Below are positions 1 through 6,821 of a stretch of 26,039 nt of DNA, piece by piece. A model generated the notes under the pieces. That model saw only the letters and a list, made by a program, of their open reading frames with translations. It did no database searches and was not told where the DNA came from. Source of the DNA: Brevibacillus_F sp035644815 (GTDB taxonomy: Bacteria > Bacillota > Bacilli > Brevibacillales > Brevibacillaceae); contig DASQNU010000199.1 of the NCBI GenBank assembly GCA_035644815.1, positions 1 through 26,039 on the forward strand, read 5' to 3'. The stretch's first letter is position 1. Each line of letters opens with the position of its first letter. Both the position numbers and the translations under genes were made by a program.

Positions 1-43
1 GATGAGATGGCATCTTTACACACAAAACGAGGGGGAATGACAA

Positions 44-1183
44 ATGGGAAATGCCATTGTATTTGACAACGTTAGAAAGAGCTACGGAAAGAAAACGGTG
101 ATCCCCAATTTGAACCTATCGATTGCAGAAGGGACGATTACGGTGCTTGTTGGACCTTCTGGCTGTGGAAAGACGACTACGATGAAAATGATCAATCAGT
201 TGATTCAGCCAAGCGCCGGCAAAATTTACGTGAATGGCTCCAATGCGCTGGACATCAGTCCGGTGGAGCTGCGACGCAATATCGGATATGTCATTCAGCA
301 GGTAGGATTGTTTCCGCATATGACGATTGAGGAGAATGTCACCTTGGTGCCGCGATTGAAAAAACAGGCGGAACAGGTGGATCGAAAAAAGGTGGATCGC
401 ATGCTGCGGCTGGTGGGCTTGAATCCGGATGAGTATCGCCATCGTTATCCACGGGAACTGTCGGGTGGGCAGCAGCAACGGGTCGGTGTCGCACGGGCAT
501 TGATGAGCGATCCACCCATTGTCCTGATGGATGAACCGTTCTCTGCGTTAGACCCGATCACCCGTGAGCAGCTGCAAGATGAGCTGATCCGGCTGAATCA
601 GGAGTTGAATAAGACGATTATCTTTGTCACGCATGATATGGACGAAGCGTTGAAGATCGCCGATCAAATCATCGTCATGCAGGATGGAAATGTGATCCAA
701 CAGAGCACACCCGATCAAATCCTCCGTCACCCAGCCAATGATTTTGTCCGCGGGTTCATCGGTGAAAAACGACTTACTTCTCACCTGATGCAGTTGGTCG
801 AAGAGGTAATGGTCAAAAATCCAGTCACCATCGCTCCTCAAAAGGGGTTGGCCGAGGCCGTAAAGGTGATGGTGCGAAAACGCGTAACGGGGTTGATCGT
901 GGTTGACAAAGACGGCACTTATTTGGGGTTGGCGGACAGCGCCGATATTCACGCGCGTTATCCGGAGGAATCGCTGTCGATCCGCGATGTGATGCGGACG
1001 GATGCGGTTGTGGTAAACGTTTCGACACCATTGGCGGAGACGATCCCGCTTGTGCAGTCAGCTCCATACGGATATGTACCGGTTGTAGATGACCAGGGGA
1101 AATTGATGGGTCTCTTGACCCGAGCCAGTCTGGTGGATGTCTTGGCCAGACCGTATTTGGAAGGAGGTGAAGAAAATGAATGA
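44..1183 (+). CDS. opuCA: Osmoprotectant (glycine betaine/carnitine/choline) ABC transporter ATP-binding protein with CBS pair
   Basis: This is the ATPase that powers uptake of compatible solutes at the inner face of the membrane. The 379-residue protein has Walker A GPSGCGKTT near residue 38, a Q-loop, the signature LSGGQQQRVGVARAL near 138, Walker B VLMDEPFSALD near 158 and the H-loop THDMDEAL near 190. The C-terminal 130 residues form two CBS domains, as in OpuCA/OpuBA/ProV-type subunits, where they sense ionic strength or cyclic dinucleotides. The start follows GAGGGGGA with normal spacing. The stop overlaps the permease start by 8 bases, so translation is probably coupled. The exact substrate cannot be read from the ATPase. 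The promoter is at or before the left edge of the window. Confidence 0.93.
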   Translation: MGNAIVFDNVRKSYGKKTVIPNLNLSIAEGTITVLVGPSGCGKTTTMKMINQLIQPSAGKIYVNGSNALDISPVELRRNIGYVIQQVGLFPHMTIEENVTLVPRLKKQAEQVDRKKVDRMLRLVGLNPDEYRHRYPRELSGGQQQRVGVARALMSDPPIVLMDEPFSALDPITREQLQDELIRLNQELNKTIIFVTHDMDEALKIADQIIVMQDGNVIQQSTPDQILRHPANDFVRGFIGEKRLTSHLMQLVEEVMVKNPVTIAPQKGLAEAVKVMVRKRVTGLIVVDKDGTYLGLADSADIHARYPEESLSIRDVMRTDAVVVNVSTPLAETIPLVQSAPYGYVPVVDDQGKLMGLLTRASLVDVLARPYLEGGEENE

Positions 1184-1826
1184 AATCTTGCATGTGTTCA
1201 TTGATCGCTGGCCCAATATTGTGGATGCAACCGGGCAGCATATCGTGTTGTCGCTTGTAGCTTTGTTTTGGGCGATCGTGCTGGCAGTACCGACGGGCAT
1301 CTTGCTGACACGGTTTCGCAAGCTAGCCACTCCGGTGCTAGGCATCATCTCGGTGCTCCAGACGATTCCCAGCCTTGCTTTGCTTGGCTTCATGATCCCC
1401 TTATTTGGGATTGGAGCGACGCCAGCGGTGATTGCCATGGTCGTATATGCACTGTTGCCGATTGCGCGTAACACGTATACCGGGATTCTCGATGTGGACC
1501 CATCGTTGCTGGAAGCCGCGCGGGGGATGGGCATGACCAAGGGACAGATGCTGCGCATTGTTGAGCTTCCACTGGCACGCTCTGTGATTTTTGCCGGTAT
1601 TCGTACCGCGACCGTCATGACGATTGGGGTAGCGACGCTGGCTTCTTTTATCGGTGCAGGCGGCTTGGGGGATTTGATCCTGCGCGGGATTGCGATGGTG
1701 GATACCGGAATCATCCTGGCGGGTGCTGTGCCTGCTGCAGTTTTGGCGATTTTGTTTGACATGCTGCTGGCATGGACAGATTGGCGGATCACACCAAAGG
1801 GTTTACGCATCCAGAATCGCACGTAG
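1176..1826 (+). CDS. opuCB: Osmoprotectant ABC transporter permease
   Basis: This is the membrane channel subunit of the same importer, 216 residues with about five or six hydrophobic segments. The cytoplasmic coupling loop EAARGMGMTKGQMLRI is the EAA motif that docks on the ATPase, and FIGAGGLGDLILRGI is typical of OpuCB/OpuBB/ProW-family permeases. I chose the ATG at 1176 because AAGGAGGTG lies directly upstream inside the end of the ATPase gene. An in-frame ATG at 1137 would add 13 residues but has no ribosome binding site. In Bacillus subtilis opuC there is a second permease gene (opuCD) after the binding protein. None follows here, so this subunit presumably forms a homodimer. Confidence 0.92.
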   Translation: MNEILHVFIDRWPNIVDATGQHIVLSLVALFWAIVLAVPTGILLTRFRKLATPVLGIISVLQTIPSLALLGFMIPLFGIGATPAVIAMVVYALLPIARNTYTGILDVDPSLLEAARGMGMTKGQMLRIVELPLARSVIFAGIRTATVMTIGVATLASFIGAGGLGDLILRGIAMVDTGIILAGAVPAAVLAILFDMLLAWTDWRITPKGLRIQNRT

Positions 1827-1882
1827 GGAAAGTTACGTTTGTTTGAAAATAGGTTTTGCTTACATTGAAAGGAGAGGGTTTC

Positions 1883-2794
1883 GTGAAGAAGGGATGGCTT
1901 AGGAAAGTTGGGATGACGCTGCTGGCGCTGACTATGACGGTGTTGGCGGGGTGTTCAGTCTTAACTGGTACGAAAGCGTCTGACAGTGTGACGGTGGTAG
2001 GGAAAAACTTCGCAGAGCAGGATATTATGGCGTATTTGGTTGGAACCATGCTGGAAAAAAATACGGATTTGCAGGTTACGGTCAAGCCGTTTTTGGGTGG
2101 AACCGATGTCGCCTTCCAGTCAGTGAAGAACGGAAGTGCGGATATCTATGTGGAGTATACAGGGACGGGACTGGTCAATATCTTGGGCGAAGAGGTGCAG
2201 ACCGATCCGCAGCAAGTGTATGACCGTGTGAAAACCGCATTTATGGAGAAGTATCAACTGGAATGGTTAGAGCCGCTCGGATTTAATAACACCTATGCGA
2301 TCGCTGTGCCAAAAGAGATCGCTGAAAAGTATTCTCTGAAGACCATCTCCGATCTACAGAAGCATGCGGGGGAGATCATCCTGGGGACCGAGCAGGAATT
2401 TATGGAACGTCCGGATGGTTTGAAAGGACTGACCGCGCTCTACCAGATGCAATTCAAAGATGTGAAAGCAATGGACCACGGTCTAAAATATAAAGCTTTG
2501 GCAGAGGGAAGCATCCAAGCGATCGACGCGTATACCACGGACGGTCAGCTGGCGAAGCAAGATCTCGTCATCTTGGAAGACGACAAGCATTTCTTCCCGC
2601 CGTATTATGCCGCACCGCTTGTACGAAGCGAGACATTGAAGGCACATCCTGAGATTAAGGAAGTGCTTAACAAACTGGCTGGCAAGCTTGATGACAAGAA
2701 GATGGCAGCGCTGAATGCACAGGTCGATGTCGACAAGAAACAGGCAAAAGATGTTGCCGAGGCGTGGTTGAAGGAGAATGGATTGATTCAGTAA
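1883..2794 (+). CDS. opuCC: Osmoprotectant-binding lipoprotein
   Basis: This is the extracellular substrate-binding lipoprotein of the importer, 303 residues. It has a short basic N-terminus, a hydrophobic signal segment and a lipobox ending LAGC at about residue 23, so it is anchored by lipid at the outer face of the membrane. The mature part begins with the family-typical stretch VTVVGKNFAEQDIMAYLVG and continues with FLGGTDVAFQSVKNGSADIY and EYTGTG, matching OpuBC/OpuCC-type binding proteins. The GTG start at 1883 is preferred because AAAGGAGAG lies 7-8 bases before it. A TTG at 1856 in the same frame has no ribosome binding site. It is the last gene of the operon and is followed by a terminator. 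Confidence 0.9.
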   Translation: MKKGWLRKVGMTLLALTMTVLAGCSVLTGTKASDSVTVVGKNFAEQDIMAYLVGTMLEKNTDLQVTVKPFLGGTDVAFQSVKNGSADIYVEYTGTGLVNILGEEVQTDPQQVYDRVKTAFMEKYQLEWLEPLGFNNTYAIAVPKEIAEKYSLKTISDLQKHAGEIILGTEQEFMERPDGLKGLTALYQMQFKDVKAMDHGLKYKALAEGSIQAIDAYTTDGQLAKQDLVILEDDKHFFPPYYAAPLVRSETLKAHPEIKEVLNKLAGKLDDKKMAALNAQVDVDKKQAKDVAEAWLKENGLIQ

Positions 2795-2850
2795 GAGGCT
2801 GTAGCGGTATAGCAAGCCGCAACCTTTTTCATAACCTAAAAAATAGATAA

Positions 2851-2896
2851 GCGACAGGTACGGACTATTCTAGTCCATAGCCTGTCGTTTTTTTTG
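2851..2896 (+). terminator. Rho-independent terminator of the osmoprotectant operon
   Basis: CGACAGG pairs with CCTGTCG, and inside it GGACTA pairs with TAGTCC. The stem is followed by eight T. It lies 57 bases after the binding-protein stop. Confidence 0.88.
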
Positions 2897-2927
2897 GTAG
2901 ATAAGAAATGATAAAATTCTTATCTAC
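2897..2927. repeat. Perfect 11-base inverted repeat with 9-base loop
   Basis: GTAGATAAGAA (2897-2907) and TTCTTATCTAC (2917-2927) are exact complements. No T tract follows on either strand, so this is not a standard terminator. It sits between the osmoprotectant operon terminator and the converging flavoprotein gene. It could be an mRNA 3' stabiliser or a remnant of a repeat. No function can be assigned. Confidence 0.6.
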
Positions 2928-2986
2928 ATAAGTGCAACTAAGGCTCCGCCAAAGGCTTGGTGAAGCCAAGTCTTCTAATAGCTGTA

Positions 2987-3892
2987 TTACCTTGAGAATT
3001 CCTCTTCCATCAATTCCGTGTTGATGCTGACAGCAGCCATACTGCCGGACGCCGCTGCTAAGATTAGCTGCGAGGGGGCACCGGTAGAGGCTTCTCCTGC
3101 CGCAAACAAGCCGGGCACCGAGCTTTTCCCTGCTGTATCGGTGAGAATTCCTCCCACCTCATTTACTTCATAACCGAGGCTTTCGCGGAAATCAACATGC
3201 GGCTGCCACTGCGGTGTAATAAAACCACCTGTCCTGTCAATCCGCATTCCATCTGTGAATTCCACTTGCTGCAGCTTGCCCTCTCTGCCCTGGAAAGCGG
3301 CTACCACTTGTTCCGTCACGTGGATATGACGAGAGGAGAGCACCTGCTTTTCTTCTTCTGTCAGTACACGTTGGCCATTTGTGCAGATCACGAGGTCACG
3401 GCTCCAATGATAAAGCAGTTTAGCCAAGTGGTACACCTTTGGATGCTCGGACACAACGATTAACGGCTGATCACGGAGCTCCCAACCGTCGCAATATGGG
3501 CAATGGAAAAGACTTTTGCCGTACAATTCCTTGAGACCGGGAATGACTGGATATACTTCCTTCAGACCTGTGGCGATCAGCAGCTTGCGGGACTTGATCG
3601 TTTCACCGCTATTCGCGATGACCTGAAATCCATGTGGAAGCTTACGGATATCGGCAACTTTGGCGGAGTAGTGCTCCACCGTTGGATAATGAAGCACCTC
3701 TTCGTAGGCGATACGGCGAAACTCGGCTGGTGTCACTCCGTCTCGGGTAAGAAACCCATGAGAGGCGTGAGTAACAGCATTGCGTGGCTGATTGTTATCG
3801 AATAGCGCCACGCTTCTGCGTGCTCGCCCCAGTACGAGTGCAGCATTTAGCCCCGCAGGACCTCCACCGATAATGGCAACGTCATGAATCAT
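2987..3892 (-). CDS. Thioredoxin reductase-like NAD(P)/FAD-dependent oxidoreductase
   Basis: This is a two-dinucleotide-fold flavoprotein of 301 residues, close to the length of bacterial thioredoxin reductase. The FAD-binding GGGPAGLNAAL is at residues 9-19. HCPYCDGWE (Cys131 and Cys134) lies where the redox-active CxxC of thioredoxin reductase sits. The C-terminal segment GLFAAGEAS is the second FAD contact. The CPYCDGWE form and the weak NADPH-motif region place it among TrxR-like proteins rather than housekeeping TrxB; some members of that group act on small disulfides. The start ATG follows GGAGGATTCAC. It lies 93 bases downstream of an Rrf2 regulator on the same strand, which suggests redox-linked control. 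The substrate is unknown. Confidence 0.85.
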   Translation of the reverse strand: MIHDVAIIGGGPAGLNAALVLGRARRSVALFDNNQPRNAVTHASHGFLTRDGVTPAEFRRIAYEEVLHYPTVEHYSAKVADIRKLPHGFQVIANSGETIKSRKLLIATGLKEVYPVIPGLKELYGKSLFHCPYCDGWELRDQPLIVVSEHPKVYHLAKLLYHWSRDLVICTNGQRVLTEEEKQVLSSRHIHVTEQVVAAFQGREGKLQQVEFTDGMRIDRTGGFITPQWQPHVDFRESLGYEVNEVGGILTDTAGKSSVPGLFAAGEASTGAPSQLILAAASGSMAAVSINTELMEEEFSR

Positions 3893-3923
3893 GTGAATCC
3901 TCCTTCCGCAGTGCGGTCATGTT

Positions 3924-3956
3924 ATTATAATAGAGATATTAAAGATCCTTCATATC
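3924..3956 (-). promoter_or_regulatory. Promoter and candidate operator of the TrxR-like gene
   Basis: On the minus strand TATAAT (3929-3924) is a consensus -10. No good -35 is present. In its place is a 22-base near-palindrome (3935-3956) with perfect GATAT/ATATC ends, a central GATC and 18 of 22 positions symmetric. Its position (-18 to -39 relative to the predicted start) fits a regulator site that either blocks or replaces -35 contact. The neighbouring Rrf2 protein is the obvious candidate binder, by inference. Confidence 0.55.
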
Positions 3957-3985
3957 TATAATAAATCGAAAAAAACGCGTACTGT

Positions 3986-4384
3986 TCACCTCCCTTTGAA
4001 ATGTTCGGCCAGTTCGGAGATTTTCTTGTTCTTTAGATACTGTTCCATTTGCTTCTCGGCGTCGAGCACAACCTGTTGAATCAGACATTCGCTATCGTGG
4101 TTCAGACTGCATTCAAAGAACGAGGCAGTCCCTTCAATGGCATGAATAATATCCAAAAAAGAGATATCCTCTTGATTGCGTCTGAGACGATAGCCGCCGT
4201 TTGCACCTGGAGCGGATTGGATTAATCCCGCTTTGACCAGCTTCGTAAGCATTTTTGACAGATAGGTTTGGGAGACGCCCAGCTTTTCGGCCAAAAGCTG
4301 TACGCTCACAGGTTTATCCGGTGCCGCAGTTACTAAAAAGAGCATCGCATGAAGTGCGTAGTCGGTTGCTTGTGAGTATTTCAT
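3986..4384 (-). CDS. Rrf2 family transcriptional regulator
   Basis: This is a small winged-helix DNA-binding regulator of 132 residues, the usual Rrf2 length. The N-terminus MKYSQATDYALHAMLFL and the motif LGVSQTYLSKMLTKLVKAGLI (recognition helix about residues 37-55) followed by GANGGYRL are family hallmarks. Rrf2 members of the NsrR/IscR type carry three cysteines for an iron-sulfur cluster. Here Cys92 and Cys100 match the first two NsrR positions (C-x7-C), but the third position (106) is valine. The protein may therefore bind a cluster differently, or sense thiol oxidation. It has its own promoter and lies upstream of the TrxR-like gene, its probable target. Confidence 0.88.
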   Translation of the reverse strand: MKYSQATDYALHAMLFLVTAAPDKPVSVQLLAEKLGVSQTYLSKMLTKLVKAGLIQSAPGANGGYRLRRNQEDISFLDIIHAIEGTASFFECSLNHDSECLIQQVVLDAEKQMEQYLKNKKISELAEHFKGR

Positions 4385-4401
4385 GAGCTCAACTCCAGTA
4401 A

Positions 4402-4445
4402 AGACTTTATGAGTCTATAATAGCTTTAATTCGTATTTACAGCAA
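4402..4445 (-). promoter_or_regulatory. Promoter of the Rrf2 gene with palindrome over the start point
   Basis: Minus strand: -35 TTGCTG (4445-4440), a 17-base spacer, -10 TATTAT (4422-4417), predicted start near 4410. An AGACT/AGTCT inverted repeat with a 5-base centre (4402-4416) covers the start point. This position fits autorepression by the Rrf2 protein (inference). Confidence 0.6.
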
Positions 4446-4469
4446 GTATTGGTTCCCAAAAAAAATCCA

Positions 4470-5465
4470 TCAAAGTGTCGGACGTTCCTCAGCTGAGAGA
4501 TTTGCTTCGCCTTGATAAAGCAACAGGAGTTCCTCAGCAAGCCTGCTTATTCTCTGACGCAAATCAAGCGGCTCTAACACCTCGATGCTTCCGCCAAAAC
4601 CCATGAGGAAAGCACACGCCTCATGCTCGATTTGAAATTGCATGGAAAGGGTCAACCAACCGTTTTCATCTTTTTCCTGGACCAAGGTAATGAGCGGATA
4701 ACGTCCTGCGTAGGAAAGCTGGTTGATGATGCTTTCCCGAACACGCACCACTACATGGTACCGGGGCAGGCGTTCCACGAATTGGCGGGAAGACTCCTCC
4801 CAATACTCTCGCAGATGAAAGGAAGCCGGGCGCTCGAAATGTTCGTCCAGCAGCTGTGTATCGGTAATCCGGTTCACACGGTAGGTCCGTATATCGTTAT
4901 CGACCATCGCGACGAGGTACCAGACGCTTCCTTTGGCGACCAGACCGAGTGGAGAAACAATGCGTTCCCTTTGCTCGCGATCTGCCCTTGCATAATGGAT
5001 CTTTACTCGGCGGTCTTCCCAGATGGCGGTTTGCAACATAGGCAGGCAGGAAAGGTCTTCTTCCTTGGCATGCCAATTGCCAGTATCGATATAGATTCGC
5101 TGATGAAGCGATTCCGCATTACTGCGTTGTTTTTCCGGCAGAGTCTCCAGCAATTTGAGGCGGGCAAGCTGAACGTCCTTTTCCATCCCCAAATCGCGTA
5201 GCAAGGGGAGCGGGATGGGCAAGAACAAAGCGGGCAATTCATCCATGCCAAGTAAAGTCAGTTTGGTCTGATATTGTTCTAAAAGCCGCCAACCGCCGTG
5301 TTTTCCACGCTCGGCATAGATGGGAAAACCTGATGCGCTTAACGTTTCCAGATCGCGATGCATGGTACGCACGGAGACTTCAAGCTGTGTTGCGAGCTGG
5401 TTGGTTGTCATTTGACCGTGTTTTTGCAATAACAGCAGGATGGATAGCAGCCGATCGGCCCGCAT
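4470..5465 (-). CDS. WYL-domain helix-turn-helix transcriptional regulator (YafY/DeoR-like)
   Basis: This is a DNA-binding regulator of 331 residues. The N-terminus MRADRLLSILLLLQKHGQMT and LATQLEVSVRTMHRDLETL (about residues 24-42) form an HTH_11/DeoR-like winged helix. The C-terminal half holds a WYL domain (around GSVWYLVAMVDNDIRTYRVNRI) and the usual WYL extension. The ATG at 5465 is chosen because AAAAGGAGAG precedes it; the frame is open further upstream to 5507 but without a ribosome binding site. It diverges from an SDR oxidoreductase across a perfect palindrome, the arrangement typical of a local regulator that controls its neighbour and itself. The ligand is unknown. Confidence 0.87.
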   Translation of the reverse strand: MRADRLLSILLLLQKHGQMTTNQLATQLEVSVRTMHRDLETLSASGFPIYAERGKHGGWRLLEQYQTKLTLLGMDELPALFLPIPLPLLRDLGMEKDVQLARLKLLETLPEKQRSNAESLHQRIYIDTGNWHAKEEDLSCLPMLQTAIWEDRRVKIHYARADREQRERIVSPLGLVAKGSVWYLVAMVDNDIRTYRVNRITDTQLLDEHFERPASFHLREYWEESSRQFVERLPRYHVVVRVRESIINQLSYAGRYPLITLVQEKDENGWLTLSMQFQIEHEACAFLMGFGGSIEVLEPLDLRQRISRLAEELLLLYQGEANLSAEERPTL

Positions 5466-5512
5466 ACATACTCTCCTTTTAGTGGAATTCTTCTTTTCAT
5501 CATCCATTCTTT

Positions 5513-5533
5513 ATATGTCAAAAGATGACATAT
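5513..5533. promoter_or_regulatory. Palindromic operator between WYL regulator and SDR gene
   Basis: ATATGTCA and TGACATAT are perfect 8-base arms around AAAGA. The site lies in the 117-base divergent gap, about 31 bases before the start inferred from TATACT (5542-5547), so it overlaps the -35 region of the SDR promoter. It is the natural binding site for the divergent WYL protein (inference). Confidence 0.65.
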
Positions 5534-5582
5534 TAACTAATTATACTGGTCCTATCCAAGCAGATAAAGGAGGAAGAGGAAA

Positions 5583-6419
5583 ATGAAATTGCAAGGAAAA
5601 GTAGCTGTGGTGACAGGGGCCAGCCGCGGGGCAGGAAGAGGAATCGCACTGGCTCTGGGAGAACAGGGGGCGACCGTTTATGTGACGGGGAGAAGCACGG
5701 CAGCGGGTGCACGGACGGAGAACAGACCGGAGACAATCGAAGAAACCGCAGCAATGGTCAGCGGGCGTGGAGGAGTGGGCATCCCAGTTCGCGTCGATCA
5801 TACGGATGAGCAAGAGGTGGAGGCATTATTTGCGCGCGTGCAAACAGAGCAAGGAAAGCTCGATTTGCTTGTCAACAACGCATGGGGCGGCAATGAGCTG
5901 CCAATAGCGATTCAACCATTTTGGGAGCTGCCCACTAATCATTGGGAGAATATGTTCCATGCAGGTGTCCGCTGCGGCATCCTATCTTCCAAGTATGGAG
6001 TTCCATTGATGCTGCCCAAGAATCGCGGCTTGATCATTCATACCACCTCGTATGATCAAGGAAAGTACATTGGTCATTTTTATTATGATCTCGCTAAAAA
6101 TGCTCTGAATCGGATGGCTTTCGGAATGGCGACAGAGTTGAAACGTCACGGAATCACCGTGCTGGCGCTCTCCCCTGGCTGGATGCGGACAGAGAGAGTC
6201 CTTGAATCGGTGCAGACCGAAGAGGAACGACAGCAAATGCTCGAGCAGACAGAAACCACGGAGTATATTGGACGGGCAGTCTGTGCGCTTACCGCTGATC
6301 CCGATCCATTGCGTATGAGCGGGGCGGTCCAGATAGTAGGAGAGCTGGCAGTGCATTATGGATTCACAGATGTCGACGGGCGGGTCATTCCGCCGTTTGT
6401 GATTCCAGACATGGCATAG
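5583..6419 (+). CDS. SDR family NAD(P)-dependent oxidoreductase
   Basis: This is a classical short-chain dehydrogenase/reductase of 278 residues. The nucleotide-binding glycine motif TGASRGAGRG is at residues 12-21, LLVNNAWGG is a variant of the structural NNAG motif, and the catalytic Ser and the Tyr-x3-Lys (YDLAK) follow in TTSYDQGKYIGHFYYDLAK. The NNAW variant is typical of the DHRS1-like SDR branch. GR(S/T) after the second beta strand suggests NADPH preference. The gene starts after AAAGGAGGAAGAGGAAA. It is a single transcription unit, divergent from the WYL regulator that probably controls it, and ends at a terminator. The substrate cannot be told. Confidence 0.9.
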   Translation: MKLQGKVAVVTGASRGAGRGIALALGEQGATVYVTGRSTAAGARTENRPETIEETAAMVSGRGGVGIPVRVDHTDEQEVEALFARVQTEQGKLDLLVNNAWGGNELPIAIQPFWELPTNHWENMFHAGVRCGILSSKYGVPLMLPKNRGLIIHTTSYDQGKYIGHFYYDLAKNALNRMAFGMATELKRHGITVLALSPGWMRTERVLESVQTEEERQQMLEQTETTEYIGRAVCALTADPDPLRMSGAVQIVGELAVHYGFTDVDGRVIPPFVIPDMA

Positions 6420-6425
6420 ATAAAA

Positions 6426-6475
6426 AAGAAAAGGATGCCCCTCTCGATGAGGAAAGGCATCCTTATGATTTTATC
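6426..6475. terminator. Bidirectional terminator after the SDR gene, stronger on the minus strand
   Basis: AAGGATGCC (6431-6439) pairs with GGCATCCTT (6455-6463), with an inner CCTC/GAGG pair. On the plus strand the stem is followed only by ATGATTTTATCC. On the minus strand it is followed by TTCTTTTTTA, a much better U tract. No minus-strand gene ends here, which hints at a minus-strand transcript from the structured region at 6490-6699. Confidence 0.75.
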
Positions 6476-6489
6476 CAATAGCCACGCAA

Positions 6490-6699
6490 GGAAGGGAAGA
6501 GAGGGACGGGGTGGAGTCTTTGTCACACCTGCTCAGGTGGAGCTGCCAAAAACGGGACACGCTTGTCGCGCAACCCCACCGGTTGAATATGCTTCTTTGA
6601 AATTTTTGCGCGACGTACCGTTTTTGGAAGCGGAACCGGACAGTAACTCTTCCTAAGCGGGATGTGGCAAGAACGCAGTCCCGCCCTCTCTTCCCTTCC
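6490..6699. other. Strongly self-complementary element, candidate structured RNA (strand uncertain)
   Basis: Within the 402-base gap between the SDR and ABC-F genes there is a nested set of perfect inverted repeats. The outer 16-base arms are GGAAGGGAAGAGAGGG (6490-6505) and its exact complement (6684-6699). The inner arms are CCAAAAACGG (6546-6555) with CCGTTTTTGG (6618-6627), and GTCGCGCAA (6565-6573) with TTGCGCGAC (6606-6614). A small side hairpin CACCT/AGGTG lies at 6526-6539. Together they fold into a branched RNA of about 210 nucleotides. I do not recognise it as a known riboswitch, T-box, SRP, tmRNA or RNase P RNA. The short reading frames here have no supporting ribosome binding site or family. 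Size and shape are loosely like 6S RNA, but I cannot confirm that. Confidence 0.6.
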
Positions 6700-6740
6700 C
6701 CCACCACTATGTTGGTGTAATAATGATCAAGTTTCATGCC

Positions 6741-6774
6741 GTCTGTTTTTTTCCATAGGAAAACGGACATTTTT
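6741..6774 (+). terminator. Hairpin with short T run upstream of the ABC-F gene, possible attenuator
   Basis: GTCTGTTTT (6741-6749) pairs with AAAACGGAC (6760-6768, one G-U pair), followed by ATTTTTC. It lies 48 bases before the ABC-F start. It could end a transcript of the structured element on the plus strand, or act as an attenuator in the ABC-F leader. A second CGGAC copy at 6637-6641 could compete for the left arm as an antiterminator (inference). A weak -10 (TACAAT, 6779-6784) follows. Confidence 0.5.
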
Positions 6775-6821
6775 CGACTACAATGAAGAGATATGGAAAC
6801 GAAACAGGAGGAACCAACTAC

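Noticed and set aside
1058..1822. Minus-strand open frame (254 codons) opposite the permease
   Set aside because: Lies wholly against real transporter genes and shows low-complexity composition (Ala, Ile, Pro, Ser).
2931..2980. CTTGG/CCAAG hairpin near the end of the TrxR-like gene as its terminator
   Set aside because: The stem is short and no T run follows on the minus strand.
6490..6699. T-box, cobalamin, lysine, SAM or guanidine riboswitch
   Set aside because: I looked for their core motifs on both strands and did not find a consistent set; assignment would be guesswork.
6490..6699. Insertion sequence or MITE
   Set aside because: No transposase and no target-site duplication is visible next to the outer arms. 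Not excluded without a genome-wide repeat search.
6435..6770. Short open frames on both strands in the SDR/ABC-F gap (73 and 99 codons)
   Set aside because: They run through the terminator and inverted repeats, have no ribosome binding site and no family; the structure better explains the region.
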